DNA from: Rhizophagus clarus
Lineage: Eukaryota > Glomeromycota > Glomeromycetes > Glomerales > Glomeraceae
NCBI GenBank assembly: GCA_015698045.1
Contig: BLAL01000020.1
Span: forward strand, 682,001 to 746,000
Length of the DNA: 64,000 bases
Reading direction: 5' to 3'
Shown: one piece after another, positions 63,060 through 64,000 of the stretch
How the letters are laid out: each line of letters starts with the position of its first letter
How positions within the stretch are numbered: position 1 is the first letter of the stretch
Notes under the pieces: generated by a model
What the model was told of the DNA's origin: nothing
The model's input: only the letters and a program-made list of their open reading frames with translations
The model's database searches: none
Program-made: the position numbers and the translations under genes

Positions 63060-64000
63060 TCAAATTCTTAAAAAAATTGATTTTTTTATCACGTGATTAT
63101 TTTTTATTTCAGAATTCGGATTATTTATTTTATTTTTTATATTGTATTCCAAGATTTAATTAATTATCGATCTGAATTCATATCTAAATGCTTATTTGTA
63201 TCGATTAATATGACAAAATTTTACAGGTTGAAAATTCAGATTATTTTTATACTTTTTATTACGTTTTAAAAGAGATGTTTTTAAAAAATCATACTATATT
63301 GAAAATAAGTTAATTGTAAATTTCAATTAATATAAATACATTGAAATATTTTATAAATACCGGCTTTGTTGTATTTGGTCTTTTAGGCTAAATTACATCC
63401 CACTCATCCCATGGGATTTGAAAGAGTAATTTCTGCATATTGAAAATGTAATTATAATCATAATACTTATAATTGAAAGAAATCTATTAAGTAGTGATAT
63501 TTATGAATAAAGAAATAAAATTTTTATCTATCACTAACAGATCCGAACTCCGAAGAAGAATTCCTTCCTAAACCAATTTCATAAATTTAAATCAAAAAAT
63601 CAGAAAACCCCAAAAAAATCACCAGAATATTAACCTTTTCAAATAGTTCACAACAAAAGTCTATTAACCATAAGACACGAAAAGAAATATTTTGTAATTA
63701 TTTTAATCTTAATTATTGAGGATTTGAAGTTGGAAGTGAAATAATAATTATTTAATAAAGGATTAAAAATAAAGTCATATATTATTAGTTCTTTTAAAGA
63801 ACTCTAAAATGAATAATTTTCTTAAATTTTTGCAATTTTTCTATTTTTCACGCCTTTTCACGCTTTTTTTTATTTAAATTTTTTTAATTTTTTTTTTTCA
63901 ATTTTTAATTTTTTAAATTTTATTTTCCGCTTTAAATCCTTTCACTTTATATGCAAATTTTTTGAGAATCCTACTTAGAGAGTTAACATGTAAATGATTT
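63060..64000. other. AT-rich end of window
   Basis: No supported gene. The AKLHPTHPMGFERVISAY frame at about 63388-63443 recalls the ERVFSA end of hAT dimerisation domains but is too short to call. Confidence 0.35.

Noticed and set aside
1..64000. CRISPR array, prokaryotic operons, rRNA or tRNA genes
   Set aside because: The tandem repeats present have no unique equal-length spacers, the gene structure is eukaryotic, and I could find no convincing cloverleaf or rRNA core by eye. A tRNAscan and Rfam search would be decisive.

Overview
This window looks like nuclear DNA of a very AT-rich filamentous fungus, most likely an arbuscular mycorrhizal fungus (Glomeromycotina, Rhizophagus-like). The reasons are the extreme AT richness, short introns with GTAAGT-type donors and at least one TACTAAC branch site, and a dense load of decayed eukaryotic transposons: hAT with a BED finger, a Crypton-type tyrosine recombinase, a DUF7869-type DDE transposase, LINE scraps and many MITEs. 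The species call is inference. I saw no rRNA, tRNA or CRISPR, and no prokaryotic operon structure.

Layout. 1-9.7 kb is gene-free and extremely AT-rich. It holds several small terminal-inverted-repeat (TIR) elements, one carrying a tandem array of hairpin units, and a long-armed inverted-repeat element with a LINE scrap inside. 9.8-10.9 kb holds a broken Crypton-type recombinase and a short hypothetical ORF. 10.9-15.1 kb is moderately AT-rich with hydrophobic leader exons and a tandem duplication carrying a microsatellite. 15.1-23.3 kb is a diverged segmental duplication, partly inverted, carrying two decayed copies of an unrecognised multi-exon gene. 23.8-24.5 kb is a three-exon RRM-like gene with two in-frame stops. 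26.28-28.86 kb is a complete but dead DNA transposon with TIRs, a 4-bp target duplication and a DUF7869-type transposase.

29.2-35.5 kb is the most interesting locus. It is a 6.3-kb hAT composite in which two copies are arranged exactly as predicted for alternative (sister-chromatid/reversed-ends) transposition, known for maize Ac/Ds. A MITE later entered the second copy next to the site used in that event. 35.5-40.7 kb is AT desert with MITEs.

42.8-45.7 kb and 48.1-50.2 kb are the best host-gene stretches. They hold a minus-strand multi-exon gene, a divergent 252-aa gene with one clear intron, a convergent small lysine-rich gene, and an intact intronless 684-aa repeat protein with a KEN box, a CDK-type site, a C-terminal coiled coil and MCB-like ACGCGT motifs upstream. 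A 0.53-kb palindrome and a 0.32-kb MITE separate the two clusters. 50.8-59.4 kb contains mostly decayed multi-exon coding remnants. 60.9-61.4 kb is a 75-bp minisatellite, and the last 3 kb has only small exon-like fragments.
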